From contig CAZNRD010000015.1 in the NCBI GenBank assembly GCA_964575425.1, forward strand, positions 1-61,419: DNA of 61,419 nt, in the 5' to 3' direction. Shown here piece by piece: positions 15,352 to 24,109 of this stretch (its first letter is position 1; the number at the start of each line of letters is the position of its first letter). The notes under the pieces are model-generated. The model saw only the letters and a program-made list of their open reading frames with translations. It ran no database searches and was not told the origin of the DNA. Origin of the DNA: DATEAV01 sp964575425. Lineage in GTDB: Bacteria; Chloroflexota; Anaerolineae; Anaerolineales; E44-bin32. A program made the position numbers and the translations under genes.

Positions 15352-16917
15352 ATGCAGCGCCGGGATTGGACGATCGCAGTCGCCTTGAGTCTGGCCGCGG
15401 CGGGCATCGGCGTCATCCCCTACCTGCTGGCGGGCAGAGTCGCTGGGGGAGAAGGGGTCTTTGCCGGCTTCCTGCTCAACCCGATCGACGGCTTCTCCTA
15501 CCTGGCCAAGATGCGCCAGGGCACGGATGGCTCCTGGCTCTTCCACCTGCCCTACGCCCCGGAACCCGGGAGCGGGGCGTTTCTCTTCACATACTACCTT
15601 TTCCTGGGCCATTTGGCTCGCTGGCTGGGACTGCCTCTAATTGCGCTGTTCCACGCCGCACGCGTGTTCGGCAGCGTGGCAATGTACCTGGCGTCCTTCT
15701 GGCTGTATTCACGCGTTCTGAGCGAGCCTCGTGCCTCTTGGCTGGCCTTCGCCTGGACGCTTGTGGGCAGCGGCTTTGGCTGGGCAGCCGTTCCTTTCGG
15801 GAGAATGGCCGCGGACCTGTGGGTGCCGGAGCTGATCCCATCGCTCTCGGCCTATGCCAGTGCCCATTTCCCTGTGGCCGCCGCGGCCTATGTTGTGGCC
15901 GTCCTGTCGCTGCTGCCCGGCAGGTCGGTCTGGGTGCGCGGGGCATTGGCCGCGGGTAGTGGGTTGATACTCTCGGTGCTGCAGCCGTTCTCTGTCGTCG
16001 TGCTGGTCGTGGTGGCCGCAAGCTGGCTGTTCTGGGAGGCGACACGCTGTGCTGGCTCAGTGAGGGGCAGCGGCTGGCTCCGGGCCAAGGGGTCGCTGAG
16101 CCCTCTCCTGGCTTTCTCGCTCGCCGCCCTCCCCCAGATGACGTATGACGTATGGGTGTTTCGCACCTTCCCCGCCCTGGCCGCGTGGAGTGCTCAGAAC
16201 CAGACGCCGTCCCCACCGCCAATAGACTATGTGCTCGGCCTGGGGCTTGTGGGGATGTTGGCGGTGGCTGGAGTGCTCAGCGGGCGGACGAAGGAGACGC
16301 GCGAGGGGCGTCTGCTGATCGCGTGGGCTGTCGTCCAGGGACTGCTGCTGTATGCGCCAGTGGGGGTCCAGCGTCGCCTTGCGTTGGGATGGTCGTTCTC
16401 GCTAGCGGCTCTGGCCGGGATGACTCTGATCTCAGTCTACCGGTCGCGACGGGCGCTGGCTGTCGCCTTTGGGTTGGTCATTGGCCTGAGCCTGCCGACG
16501 AATTTGCTTGTGGCGAGCGCGGGTGTGGGGGCGGTGGCGGCGGGCGATCCCGCGCTGGTATTGACCCGTGGTGAGATCGCTGCCTACGAATGGCTTTCCG
16601 AGAATGCTGAAGGGTTGCCCCTCGTGCTGGCGGCCCCGGAGACAGGGACACGGCTACCGGCATTCGCTGACGCGCGCGTCCTTTATGGCCATCCCTTTGA
16701 GACTCCTTCTGCGGAGGAACAGAAGGCTTTTGTGGAAAGGCTCTTCCGATCCGACTTGGCTGCGGCAGAAGCCCTGCAGGTCCTTGGCGAGCGCAGAGTC
16801 GACTGGGTCTTTTACGGTCCAAGGGAGCGAGCGCTGGGTCGGCCTGCGTGGCTGCGGGCGCTTGCGCGTGTCTACCACTCGCAGGGTGTGGAGATCTACA
16901 AGGTGCCAGGCGGATGA
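15352..16917 (+). CDS. GT-C-like multi-spanning membrane protein, copy 1
   Basis: 521 residues with roughly ten or more membrane helices. The first outside loop holds DGFSYLAKMRQGTDG, an Asp-containing motif placed as in GT-C glycosyltransferases, followed by LFHAAR. The C-terminal soluble tail (about 400-521) has VDWVFYGPRERALG and ends in an IYKV strand. The same motifs recur in the protein at 19046-20638, so the two are paralogues. Lipid-linked sugar transfer outside the membrane is inferred from fold and motif placement only. The stop overlaps the next start by 4 bases (ATGA). Confidence 0.7.
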   Translation: MQRRDWTIAVALSLAAAGIGVIPYLLAGRVAGGEGVFAGFLLNPIDGFSYLAKMRQGTDGSWLFHLPYAPEPGSGAFLFTYYLFLGHLARWLGLPLIALFHAARVFGSVAMYLASFWLYSRVLSEPRASWLAFAWTLVGSGFGWAAVPFGRMAADLWVPELIPSLSAYASAHFPVAAAAYVVAVLSLLPGRSVWVRGALAAGSGLILSVLQPFSVVVLVVVAASWLFWEATRCAGSVRGSGWLRAKGSLSPLLAFSLAALPQMTYDVWVFRTFPALAAWSAQNQTPSPPPIDYVLGLGLVGMLAVAGVLSGRTKETREGRLLIAWAVVQGLLLYAPVGVQRRLALGWSFSLAALAGMTLISVYRSRRALAVAFGLVIGLSLPTNLLVASAGVGAVAAGDPALVLTRGEIAAYEWLSENAEGLPLVLAAPETGTRLPAFADARVLYGHPFETPSAEEQKAFVERLFRSDLAAAEALQVLGERRVDWVFYGPRERALGRPAWLRALARVYHSQGVEIYKVPGG

Positions 16918-19049
16918 GGCAGAGGCGGGCGACCTGGATGCCGGTCATATTCCTGGCAGCGGGGTTGGTGTGGCTGTCCCCACTGCTCTGCGAACCGGAC
17001 GGTGTGCTGCTTTGGCGCGGAGGCCGATACAGCGATATCCTGATCAGCCACCTGCCAAACGCAGTCTGGCTTCGCGAATCGATCCTGCGGTGGCATCAGG
17101 TGCCGCTCTGGAATGCGTTGATCCTGGGAGGAGGGCCCTTTGCGGCCGATCCACTTTCCGGGATATGGTATCCGCCGAACTGGCTGGCGGTCGGCCTTCC
17201 GCCGACGCTGGCGTTTAATCTCCTGTTCTGGCTCCACCTATCCTGGGGAGGGTTCGGCCTGTTCCGGCTGCTCCGGGCGGAAGGAGTGGGGTCAGCGGCG
17301 GCAGCATTTGGCGGGCTGTTGTTCAGTGGCACGCCGAAGTTGGTAGGACATGTGGGGCTGGGACACCTGGGACTGGTGTGTGCGGTCGGGTGGACGCCGT
17401 GGTGCCTGCTGGCAGTGCGAAAGACGATGACCGATGCGGTGGAGGGGCAAGGGAGGGCCTGGTCTGCAGCATCAGGCGGGTTGGTGGGGTTGGTGTTTCT
17501 GGCAGACCCGCGCTGGGTGATTGCCTGTGTCGGTCTCATGACAGGATACGGCGCCGCTTGCCTTGCGCATAGCCAAAGATGGCACAGGGAGACTGCAGGC
17601 AGGCTTCTCAGTGCGTGTGGCATTGCGCTTGGGATGGGGGCGGCGGTCGCTGCGAGTCAAGCCCTGCCGCTGATGGAGTTTTCCCGTCTGACCAGACGGG
17701 CAGAGTTGAGCGGCGCGGAGCAGGCTGCGCTCTCGCTACCGGCCGCAAGGGTTGTGGGCGTGCTCTACCCGGACCTCGGTGGCTGGCCGGAGTGGATGGT
17801 CTATGTGAGTGTCGTCGGGACTGGCCTGGCCCTATTGGCCTTTGTGTTGCGCGCGCCGGGACGGCTCTTTTGGGGATTGGCGGCCGTGGTCGGGTGGCTG
17901 CTTGCGATCGGCGAAGCCACGCCCCTGTATCCCGCGCTCAGCGCGCTGGTACCCTTGATGCGAGTGCCGCCCCGGTTTCTCCTGGTCTGCGCGATGGCTG
18001 TGTGTGCGCTTTCGGCCTGGGGGCTGCAGCGGCTGCTGGATGCGCTCGAAGGAAGGAGGCTGATTCGGCGGGCGCGGCTGGCGCTGGTGGGGTTCGCCGG
18101 GCTTGTCACGGCGCTGGCGGCATGGTTTGGCCTGGCGACCGGCGAGGTGCCGCCGGGACTCGTCGGATCTGCTCTTCTCACTGCCACTGCGGCAGCGTGG
18201 GGCATCTGGTCAGGTGTGCGTCGGGTTCCTGCCAGGTGGATCGCAATCGGCTGGATCGTTCTCGGCGTCCTGGACGTCGCCTGGGTTGACCGTTCACTGC
18301 TTTCTGTGCGACCGCGCCCAAGAGCCTTGAACGAACGCGCGGCGCTGGTGCAAGTGCTGAAGACCGACCGTGCAGGATCGCGCGTGTTCTCCCCGTCGTA
18401 CAGCGTGCCGCAGCAGTCCGCTGCTCTCGCCGGCATCGAATTGGCAGACGGCATCAACCCCCTTCAACTGTCAGCCTATGTTGACTTCATGTCCAGGGCC
18501 ACGGGCTTCAACCCGGACGGCTACAGCGTGACGCTGCCCCCGTTCCGCGATGGCGACCCCCATCGAGACTGGTCGCCGCTGCTGGACGCCGAGAGGCTGG
18601 GGCTGCTTGCGGTGGAGTACATAGTTTCCGATTTCCCACTGGCCGCACAGGGATTGACCTTCGAGGGGCAGATCGAGGGCGTCTACGTGTACGGCAATCC
18701 TGCCGCCCGGCCCCGCGCGTGGGTTGAGGAGGCCACCGGTCCTGAAGCGAGCCGGCGCTGGCGGAACGTCGATGGCCTGGAGTGGTCACCAAATCGAATC
18801 GAGATCGAGGCGGCCGGCCCCGGGATGCTGGTCCTCTCGGAGATCGCCTATCCGGGTTGGCAAGCGCGGGTGGATGGGAAGGCAGCTCAGCTCGAAACCT
18901 GCTATGACTTGCTGCGCTGCCTGCTTCTGCCCGAGCCCGAGGGCACTCATCGCGTCGTCCTGGTCTTCAGGCCGGCGAGTGTCTATGCGGGCCTCGGCCT
19001 TGCGCTGGCAGGGTTGATGGCCCTCATCTGGCTATGGAGGCGCGGGTGA
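16914..19049 (+). CDS. YfhO-like multi-spanning membrane protein, copy 1
   Basis: 711 residues, about 12 membrane helices. The N-terminal outside loop has VPLWNALILGGGPF and WYPPNW, the hallmark of YfhO-type (GT-C superfamily) proteins. A C-terminal extracytoplasmic beta domain carries YPGWQARVDG and a hydrophobic end anchor. YfhO homologues are needed for glycosylation of surface polymers such as lipoteichoic acid in Firmicutes. It is paralogous to the gene at 20640-22886 and is translationally coupled on both sides (ATGA start, GTGA into the next gene). Confidence 0.8.
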   Translation: MRQRRATWMPVIFLAAGLVWLSPLLCEPDGVLLWRGGRYSDILISHLPNAVWLRESILRWHQVPLWNALILGGGPFAADPLSGIWYPPNWLAVGLPPTLAFNLLFWLHLSWGGFGLFRLLRAEGVGSAAAAFGGLLFSGTPKLVGHVGLGHLGLVCAVGWTPWCLLAVRKTMTDAVEGQGRAWSAASGGLVGLVFLADPRWVIACVGLMTGYGAACLAHSQRWHRETAGRLLSACGIALGMGAAVAASQALPLMEFSRLTRRAELSGAEQAALSLPAARVVGVLYPDLGGWPEWMVYVSVVGTGLALLAFVLRAPGRLFWGLAAVVGWLLAIGEATPLYPALSALVPLMRVPPRFLLVCAMAVCALSAWGLQRLLDALEGRRLIRRARLALVGFAGLVTALAAWFGLATGEVPPGLVGSALLTATAAAWGIWSGVRRVPARWIAIGWIVLGVLDVAWVDRSLLSVRPRPRALNERAALVQVLKTDRAGSRVFSPSYSVPQQSAALAGIELADGINPLQLSAYVDFMSRATGFNPDGYSVTLPPFRDGDPHRDWSPLLDAERLGLLAVEYIVSDFPLAAQGLTFEGQIEGVYVYGNPAARPRAWVEEATGPEASRRWRNVDGLEWSPNRIEIEAAGPGMLVLSEIAYPGWQARVDGKAAQLETCYDLLRCLLLPEPEGTHRVVLVFRPASVYAGLGLALAGLMALIWLWRRG

Positions 19050-20638
19050 GCGCACGCGCGCTCCGATGGTGCCTCGGCTATGCCGGGGTATTGGCGATGA
19101 TCACCACCATCCCGTATCTGACGGGCTTTGCGGCTGCTGGTGAGGCGTGGGGTTTCTCCGGCTTCGTCTTCGGGGTGGAGGACGGGAACTCCTACATCGC
19201 CAAGATGCGGCTGGGGACGGAGGGCGCCTGGCTGTTTCGCACGCCGTATACCACGCAGCCGCAGCGAGGGGTGATTGCGTTCCTTCCCTACCTGTTGCTC
19301 GGCAAGTTGGCGTCTCCGCCGGCGGTGCATGAGCAGCTCGTGGCACTGTTTCACCTCGCACGCATCCTTGCCATACCGCTGGAAGTCCTCGCCATCTACC
19401 AACTGGCGACGGTATTCCTCGCGGAGGAGAGATGGCGGCGCTGGAGTGTGGTGATGGCGACGGCAGGGGGCGGCCTTGGCTGGGTTCTGATCGTGCTGGA
19501 TCAGGCGAACTGGCTGGGCAGCCTGCCGCTTGACCTTCATTCCCCCGAGACCTTTGGCTTCCTGGCAATCTACGGGCTGCCGCATCTGGTTCTGGGTCGA
19601 GCCCTCTTGCTGTTTGGGCTGAAATGGTACCTGGACGCAAGCGAGAAGCCCCGGGCGGCATGGGCGGCAGGCATGCTGTGGTTTGTGTTGGGGCTGGTTC
19701 AGCCGCTTCAGGCTGCTGTGGGCCTGGCGGTCATAGCCGCCCACGGCGCGGCATTGGGGCTCAGGGCCGCCATCCGGAGAGAGGCCGCTAACCTGCAGTC
19801 TTGGGTCCGAAGCGCAGGCAAGGTGTGCTTGCTTTCGCTGGCCCCGCTTCTCTACACGGCCGCGGCTTTTTTGCGTGATCCGTACCTGCGCGCCTGGAGC
19901 GAGCAGAATCGGGTCCTCTCGCCTCATCCGCTTCATTACGTGGCTGCCTACGGAGGCGTGGCGCTGCCTTGCGTGCTGGGGGTGGGTAGATTGATTCGGC
20001 TGACGCCGGTACCCGGACTGCTTCTCGCGGCGTGGGTTGTGATGCTGCCGGTGTTGGCATATGCACCTGTGAATGTCCAGCGGCGGCTGCCTGAAGGTGT
20101 GTGGGTCGCCCTCTCGCTGCTCGCCGCGGCAGCGTTGGAGAGAGGCGGAGGGAAAGACCGTGGTCGGGACGGCTGGGGGGCGATGCTTCTGGGCGCGTCG
20201 CTGCCGAGCACGCTGCTGCTCCTTGCTGGGGGGATGGGGACGGCGATGAGGCCGGCTTCGCCAGCGTTTCTGCCGTCACCCCAGGTGAGGGCATTCGCCT
20301 GGCTGGAGGCAGACGTCGAGCCAGGCGATGTGGTGCTGGCGTCGTATCCCACCAGCAACGCCCTGCCGGCCTGGGCACCCGTGGAGGTGATCATCGGCCA
20401 CGGGCCCGAGAGCGCTTTCCTGGAAGAGCTTCAGCCCCAGGTGGAAGCGTTTTTTGACAGGACAACTACCGATGGGCAGCGCCTCGCAATTCTGCGGACG
20501 CACGAAGTTGCGTACGTGTTCTACGGCCCAGAAGAGAGATCGCTGGGAGCCTGGAACCCGGACGCGGCTCCATATCTGCAGAAGGCGGCTGATTTCGGAG
20601 AGTACAGCCTCTATCGAGTGATGACCGGCGGGAACTGA
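19046..20638 (+). CDS. GT-C-like multi-spanning membrane protein, copy 2
   Basis: 530 residues, the same architecture as the gene at 15352: the outside loop DGNSYIAKMRLGTEGAWLF, LFHLAR, many membrane helices, then a C-terminal tail with VAYVFYGPEERSLG and a closing YRV strand. GTG 19046 is chosen because GGAGG lies 5 bases upstream and its TGA overlap (GTGA) matches the neighbours; ATG 19034 is possible but has no ribosome site. One base separates its stop from the next ATG. The substrate is unknown. Confidence 0.7.
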   Translation: MSARALRWCLGYAGVLAMITTIPYLTGFAAAGEAWGFSGFVFGVEDGNSYIAKMRLGTEGAWLFRTPYTTQPQRGVIAFLPYLLLGKLASPPAVHEQLVALFHLARILAIPLEVLAIYQLATVFLAEERWRRWSVVMATAGGGLGWVLIVLDQANWLGSLPLDLHSPETFGFLAIYGLPHLVLGRALLLFGLKWYLDASEKPRAAWAAGMLWFVLGLVQPLQAAVGLAVIAAHGAALGLRAAIRREAANLQSWVRSAGKVCLLSLAPLLYTAAAFLRDPYLRAWSEQNRVLSPHPLHYVAAYGGVALPCVLGVGRLIRLTPVPGLLLAAWVVMLPVLAYAPVNVQRRLPEGVWVALSLLAAAALERGGGKDRGRDGWGAMLLGASLPSTLLLLAGGMGTAMRPASPAFLPSPQVRAFAWLEADVEPGDVVLASYPTSNALPAWAPVEVIIGHGPESAFLEELQPQVEAFFDRTTTDGQRLAILRTHEVAYVFYGPEERSLGAWNPDAAPYLQKAADFGEYSLYRVMTGGN

Positions 20639-20639
20639 C

Positions 20640-22886
20640 ATGGCGACGAGAGAACGCCTGCTGCCATGGGTGAGCATTCTCATAGGGCCGGCCGCGCTGC
20701 TGGGGCCGATGCTGCTGCGCGGGCAGGTCCTGTTCTGGGGTACTCCGCTGCTACAGTTCGTCCCCTGGCGAGATTTCGCCGTGGAGTCTATCCGCCAGGG
20801 ACATCTGCCGCTGTGGAATCCGCTGCTGGGGATGGGCGCCCCTCTTGTGGCGAACTACCAGACGGCACTGTTCTACCCTCCCAACTGGGTGCTCGTTGTC
20901 CTTGGATCGGCGATTGGTCATGGCTGGTTGGTCCTGTTTCATTGGATCTGGGCGGGCGCCGGAATGGTTGTGCTGGCGCGGCGGCTCGGGCTGGGGCCGC
21001 CGGCCCAGTCTGTGGCTGCGGTTGCGTGGAGCCTGTCGAGCGCGTTGGTGGCACGGGCTGGATTCCTGAGCATCAACGCGGCTGCAGCCTGGATTCCCTG
21101 GATCGTGGCCGCGTGCGACCGCGCGGGGGCGGAGGCCAACATCAGGCTTCGCTTCCGTTCGCTGGTGCTCCTAACGCTGTGCCTCACCATGCAGTGGCTG
21201 GCAGGCCATGCCCAGATCGCATGGTACACGATGGTGCTGGTTGCCTGCTGGAGCGGATGGCGTGGGGCGCGGGGAGCCGGCTGGGCCGGTCTGTGGAAGG
21301 CATGGGGTCGGATGGCTCTTGCGGCGGGGATGGCCTTTGCGTTGGCTGCCATTCAGCTTCTGCCGACCGCGGAGTATCTCCTTGTCTCGGCCCGGGGCAG
21401 CGGCCTGGACGAAGCATACGCGCTCAGCTACTCCTTCTGGCCATGGCGCATCCTCGGCCTGCTGCTGCCCGGCTTGTTCGGCAGCCCGGTGCAAGGAGAC
21501 TACTGGGGCTACTCCAACTACTGGGAGGATGCTCTCTACGTTGGCGTGATTCCGCTCGCGCTCAGCCTGGCAGCCATTGTGCGCGGCCTGCGCGCCCATC
21601 CTGGATGGAGCACCGAGGCGCGATTCCTCGTCGCTGTCGCCTTGGTTTCGCTGCTCCTGGCCCTGGGAAGGAACACGCCGGTCTTTGTGTTCCTGTTTCG
21701 CCACGTTCCCACCTTCGACCTGTTCCAGGCGCCGACGCGATGGAATCTGCTGTTCGTCTTCTCACTTTCCCTGCTGGCCGGACTCGGTGCTGAGCAGTGG
21801 GAAGCGCTGAGGGGGCGAGCCCTGTACTGGGCGCGATTGGGCACGGCAGGGGCTGCAGCCCTCGGGCTATCGGCCTGGCAGCTTGGGCCGCGTCTGCTCA
21901 GTGTCGAACCGTCTTTCATCCGGGCGTTTGCTGCAGCGGGGCCCTGGCTGTTCCTGGCTGGTGGTCTGGCACTCATGCGGCGCGCGCGCCCAGGGCTGCT
22001 GTGGATGTCGGCTGTATCTGTCTGCATCGTGTCCGACCTCGTGTCGGCCAACTGGGGCCTGAGTCCGGCGACCTCGTCCTCGCTCTACCAGGGTCGCAGC
22101 GCGCTGGTCCGTCTCGCAGCGGGTGGACATCGCCTGCATTTGCCCGCAGCAGTGAACAGGCAACTGATATTCGACCGCTTCTTCCGCTTCGACAGTTTCG
22201 AATCCACCGGAGACTGGCGCCTGGTGCGCGAGTATGGGCTGCCCAACACAACCGTGCTCGATGGACTGCCCTCAGCCGACAATTTCGACCCACTGCTACC
22301 CGCCCGCTACGTCGCGTGGATGGACCGACTCGAGGCTACCCCGGAACCCGAGCGAAGCCGGCTCCTCGCTGTGATGGATGTGGGCTGGTTGGGGATGCTC
22401 GAGGGCGAGCGCGTGCGGTACGCTCCGGTAGAGGGACCGGCGCGTGTGCGGCTCTTTTCCCGCGCGACGGCGGCGGCCGATGGCGAGGCGGCACTGCGGA
22501 TGCTCTTCTCACCGGGCTTCGATCCGCTGAGTGCTCTTGTCGTTGAGGGCAAGGCGGATGAGATCGGACAGCTTGTGGGAGGCCCCGGCGAAGTCCTGGA
22601 GGTGCACAACATCGGTCCGAATCGAGTGCGGGCGCGGGTGAGGGCCCCGGAGGGGACATGGCTGCTGCTGGCCGACACATGGTATCCAGGATGGCACGCT
22701 CGCGTCGATGGCGAGAAGGTTCGGATCTACCGGGCGGACTATCTCTTCCGCGCTCTCTGGATCTCTCCAGGGGAGCATGAGGTGCTGTTCGAGTATGGCC
22801 CCTGGTCGTTCCGGCTGGGCGCGGTTGTCAGCGGGCTGACCTGGATGGCGCTTCTGGGCACGGTGCGACGGTGGCGGCGCGACTGA
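20640..22886 (+). CDS. YfhO-like multi-spanning membrane protein, copy 2
   Basis: 748 residues. The N-terminal loop LPLWNPLLGMGAPL and the FYPPNW box, around 12 membrane helices, and a C-terminal domain with YPGWHARVDG mirror the protein at 16914-19049. The shared N- and C-terminal signatures with divergent middles point to an old tandem duplication rather than a recent one. Its end overlaps the next gene by 16 bases. Role inferred: transfer of a sugar or other group from a lipid carrier at the outer face of the membrane. Confidence 0.8.
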   Translation: MATRERLLPWVSILIGPAALLGPMLLRGQVLFWGTPLLQFVPWRDFAVESIRQGHLPLWNPLLGMGAPLVANYQTALFYPPNWVLVVLGSAIGHGWLVLFHWIWAGAGMVVLARRLGLGPPAQSVAAVAWSLSSALVARAGFLSINAAAAWIPWIVAACDRAGAEANIRLRFRSLVLLTLCLTMQWLAGHAQIAWYTMVLVACWSGWRGARGAGWAGLWKAWGRMALAAGMAFALAAIQLLPTAEYLLVSARGSGLDEAYALSYSFWPWRILGLLLPGLFGSPVQGDYWGYSNYWEDALYVGVIPLALSLAAIVRGLRAHPGWSTEARFLVAVALVSLLLALGRNTPVFVFLFRHVPTFDLFQAPTRWNLLFVFSLSLLAGLGAEQWEALRGRALYWARLGTAGAAALGLSAWQLGPRLLSVEPSFIRAFAAAGPWLFLAGGLALMRRARPGLLWMSAVSVCIVSDLVSANWGLSPATSSSLYQGRSALVRLAAGGHRLHLPAAVNRQLIFDRFFRFDSFESTGDWRLVREYGLPNTTVLDGLPSADNFDPLLPARYVAWMDRLEATPEPERSRLLAVMDVGWLGMLEGERVRYAPVEGPARVRLFSRATAAADGEAALRMLFSPGFDPLSALVVEGKADEIGQLVGGPGEVLEVHNIGPNRVRARVRAPEGTWLLLADTWYPGWHARVDGEKVRIYRADYLFRALWISPGEHEVLFEYGPWSFRLGAVVSGLTWMALLGTVRRWRRD

Positions 22887-23965
22887 GAGCGGCGTGGCCA
22901 GCCCTGATCACACTCGCAGTCTGCCTTGCCTACGTTGGCTTGCGGCTGGTGGAGCATGGCGGCGATCCCGCCGGACTCGCCGAGCTCGGGTCACGGTACT
23001 CCGGAGTGGAGGGCTCAGAGCAGGAAGGGTACGATGGTCAGTTCGCATTCTACCTCGCACGCGACCTCGATCCGGACCGCGTCCGGGGACATCTTGACGC
23101 GCCCGCCTACCGCTATCAGAGGATCCTCTACCCGCTCCTGGCTCGCCTGCTGGCTCTCGGCCGGCCAGCCCTGATTCCGTGGACCCTGATTGCGGTGAAC
23201 CTGGCAGCTCACTTCGTTGCCACGTGGATGCTGGGCTCGATCCTGATTGCGCGAGGGCAGTCTGCCCGCTACGCTCTGGGCTTTGGGCTTTGGGTGGGCC
23301 TGGTGGCGGCAGTAGGAACCGATCTGAACGAACCCCTCGCCTTCGCGCTGATCGTCGGCGCCTGGCAGTCGAGGCTTCGAGGTCGCGAGTTGGCTGCGGC
23401 GCTGCTCCTGACGCTTGCCTTGTTCGCCAAGGAGACAAGCCTGTTGTTCTGGGGCGCGGCGCTGCTCGATGACCTCCTGCACCGACGCTGGCGTGCGGTC
23501 ATGCCGCTCGGGGCTGGTGGGGCCGCATTTGCAGGCTGGCAGCTCTGGCTGCTCAGCCGCTTCGGCAGCCTGGGGCTGGGGAGTGGAGGGGCGCTCTCCA
23601 CGCCATTCGAAGCCATTCCGCTGATGGGCTTGCTGCGCATCGGGGCAGTTTCGCTGCCAGTGCTGGCGCTGTACCTCGCCATCTTTGGGCCGACTGTGCT
23701 GCTCCCGACGGCGTGGGGTCTGGCGGTCTCCGTGCGAGCGGCGCTGCGCCGCTTGGCCAGCGCCGACTCGTGGGCGCTGCTGCTCAACTCAGGCGCAATA
23801 TTGTTCCTGCCGTTCTCAACCTTCCGCGAGCCGCTCGGCCTGCTCCGCTTCGCCGACGGGCTCGTGCTTTCGCTCCTGCTCTTTGCCAGCCGCAGCGCGC
23901 AGCGTCGGCCGCTGAACTACTCTCTCTTCTGGGTGGCCCTTCTTGCCGTCCTCCTCAACGAATGA
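22871..23965 (+). CDS. Membrane protein of a surface-glycopolymer (GT-C-like) type
   Basis: 364 residues, about nine membrane helices, starting at GTG 22871 inside the previous gene. The first outside loop has EGYDGQFAFYLARDL and then YRYQRILYPLLARLL. This YDGQF...YRYQRILYP pattern is shared with a family annotated elsewhere for cell-surface glycopolymer formation (recognition by memory, not checked). It has a GT-C-like layout but is shorter than its neighbours and lacks a soluble C-terminal domain. Confidence 0.6.
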   Translation: MAARLRAAWPALITLAVCLAYVGLRLVEHGGDPAGLAELGSRYSGVEGSEQEGYDGQFAFYLARDLDPDRVRGHLDAPAYRYQRILYPLLARLLALGRPALIPWTLIAVNLAAHFVATWMLGSILIARGQSARYALGFGLWVGLVAAVGTDLNEPLAFALIVGAWQSRLRGRELAAALLLTLALFAKETSLLFWGAALLDDLLHRRWRAVMPLGAGGAAFAGWQLWLLSRFGSLGLGSGGALSTPFEAIPLMGLLRIGAVSLPVLALYLAIFGPTVLLPTAWGLAVSVRAALRRLASADSWALLLNSGAILFLPFSTFREPLGLLRFADGLVLSLLLFASRSAQRRPLNYSLFWVALLAVLLNE

Positions 23966-24004
23966 GAGTGCCGGGTAGCGGTCGGGGCAAGCCTTGGCGG
24001 CGGA

Positions 24005-24010
24005 TATAAT
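24005..24010 (+). promoter_or_regulatory. -10 box TATAAT upstream of the spermidine-synthase-like gene
   Basis: A perfect TATAAT lies 40 bases after the preceding stop. No -35 was recognised. It implies that the last two genes of the surface cluster can be transcribed on their own. Confidence 0.4.
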
Positions 24011-24109
24011 GGGCTTCATCCGGGCTGCTGAATGCGCCGTGTGCGTGCGGGTGGCGCCCGACCCCGGCATCTCTGGTGTGGGCACTTGCCTCGGGATGGA
24101 GGAGGCGCA

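Noticed and set aside
2018..17579. Shared short word GCGCATAGCCAAAG at about 2018 and 17566
   Set aside because: Only 14 bases, one copy intergenic and one coding; likely chance.
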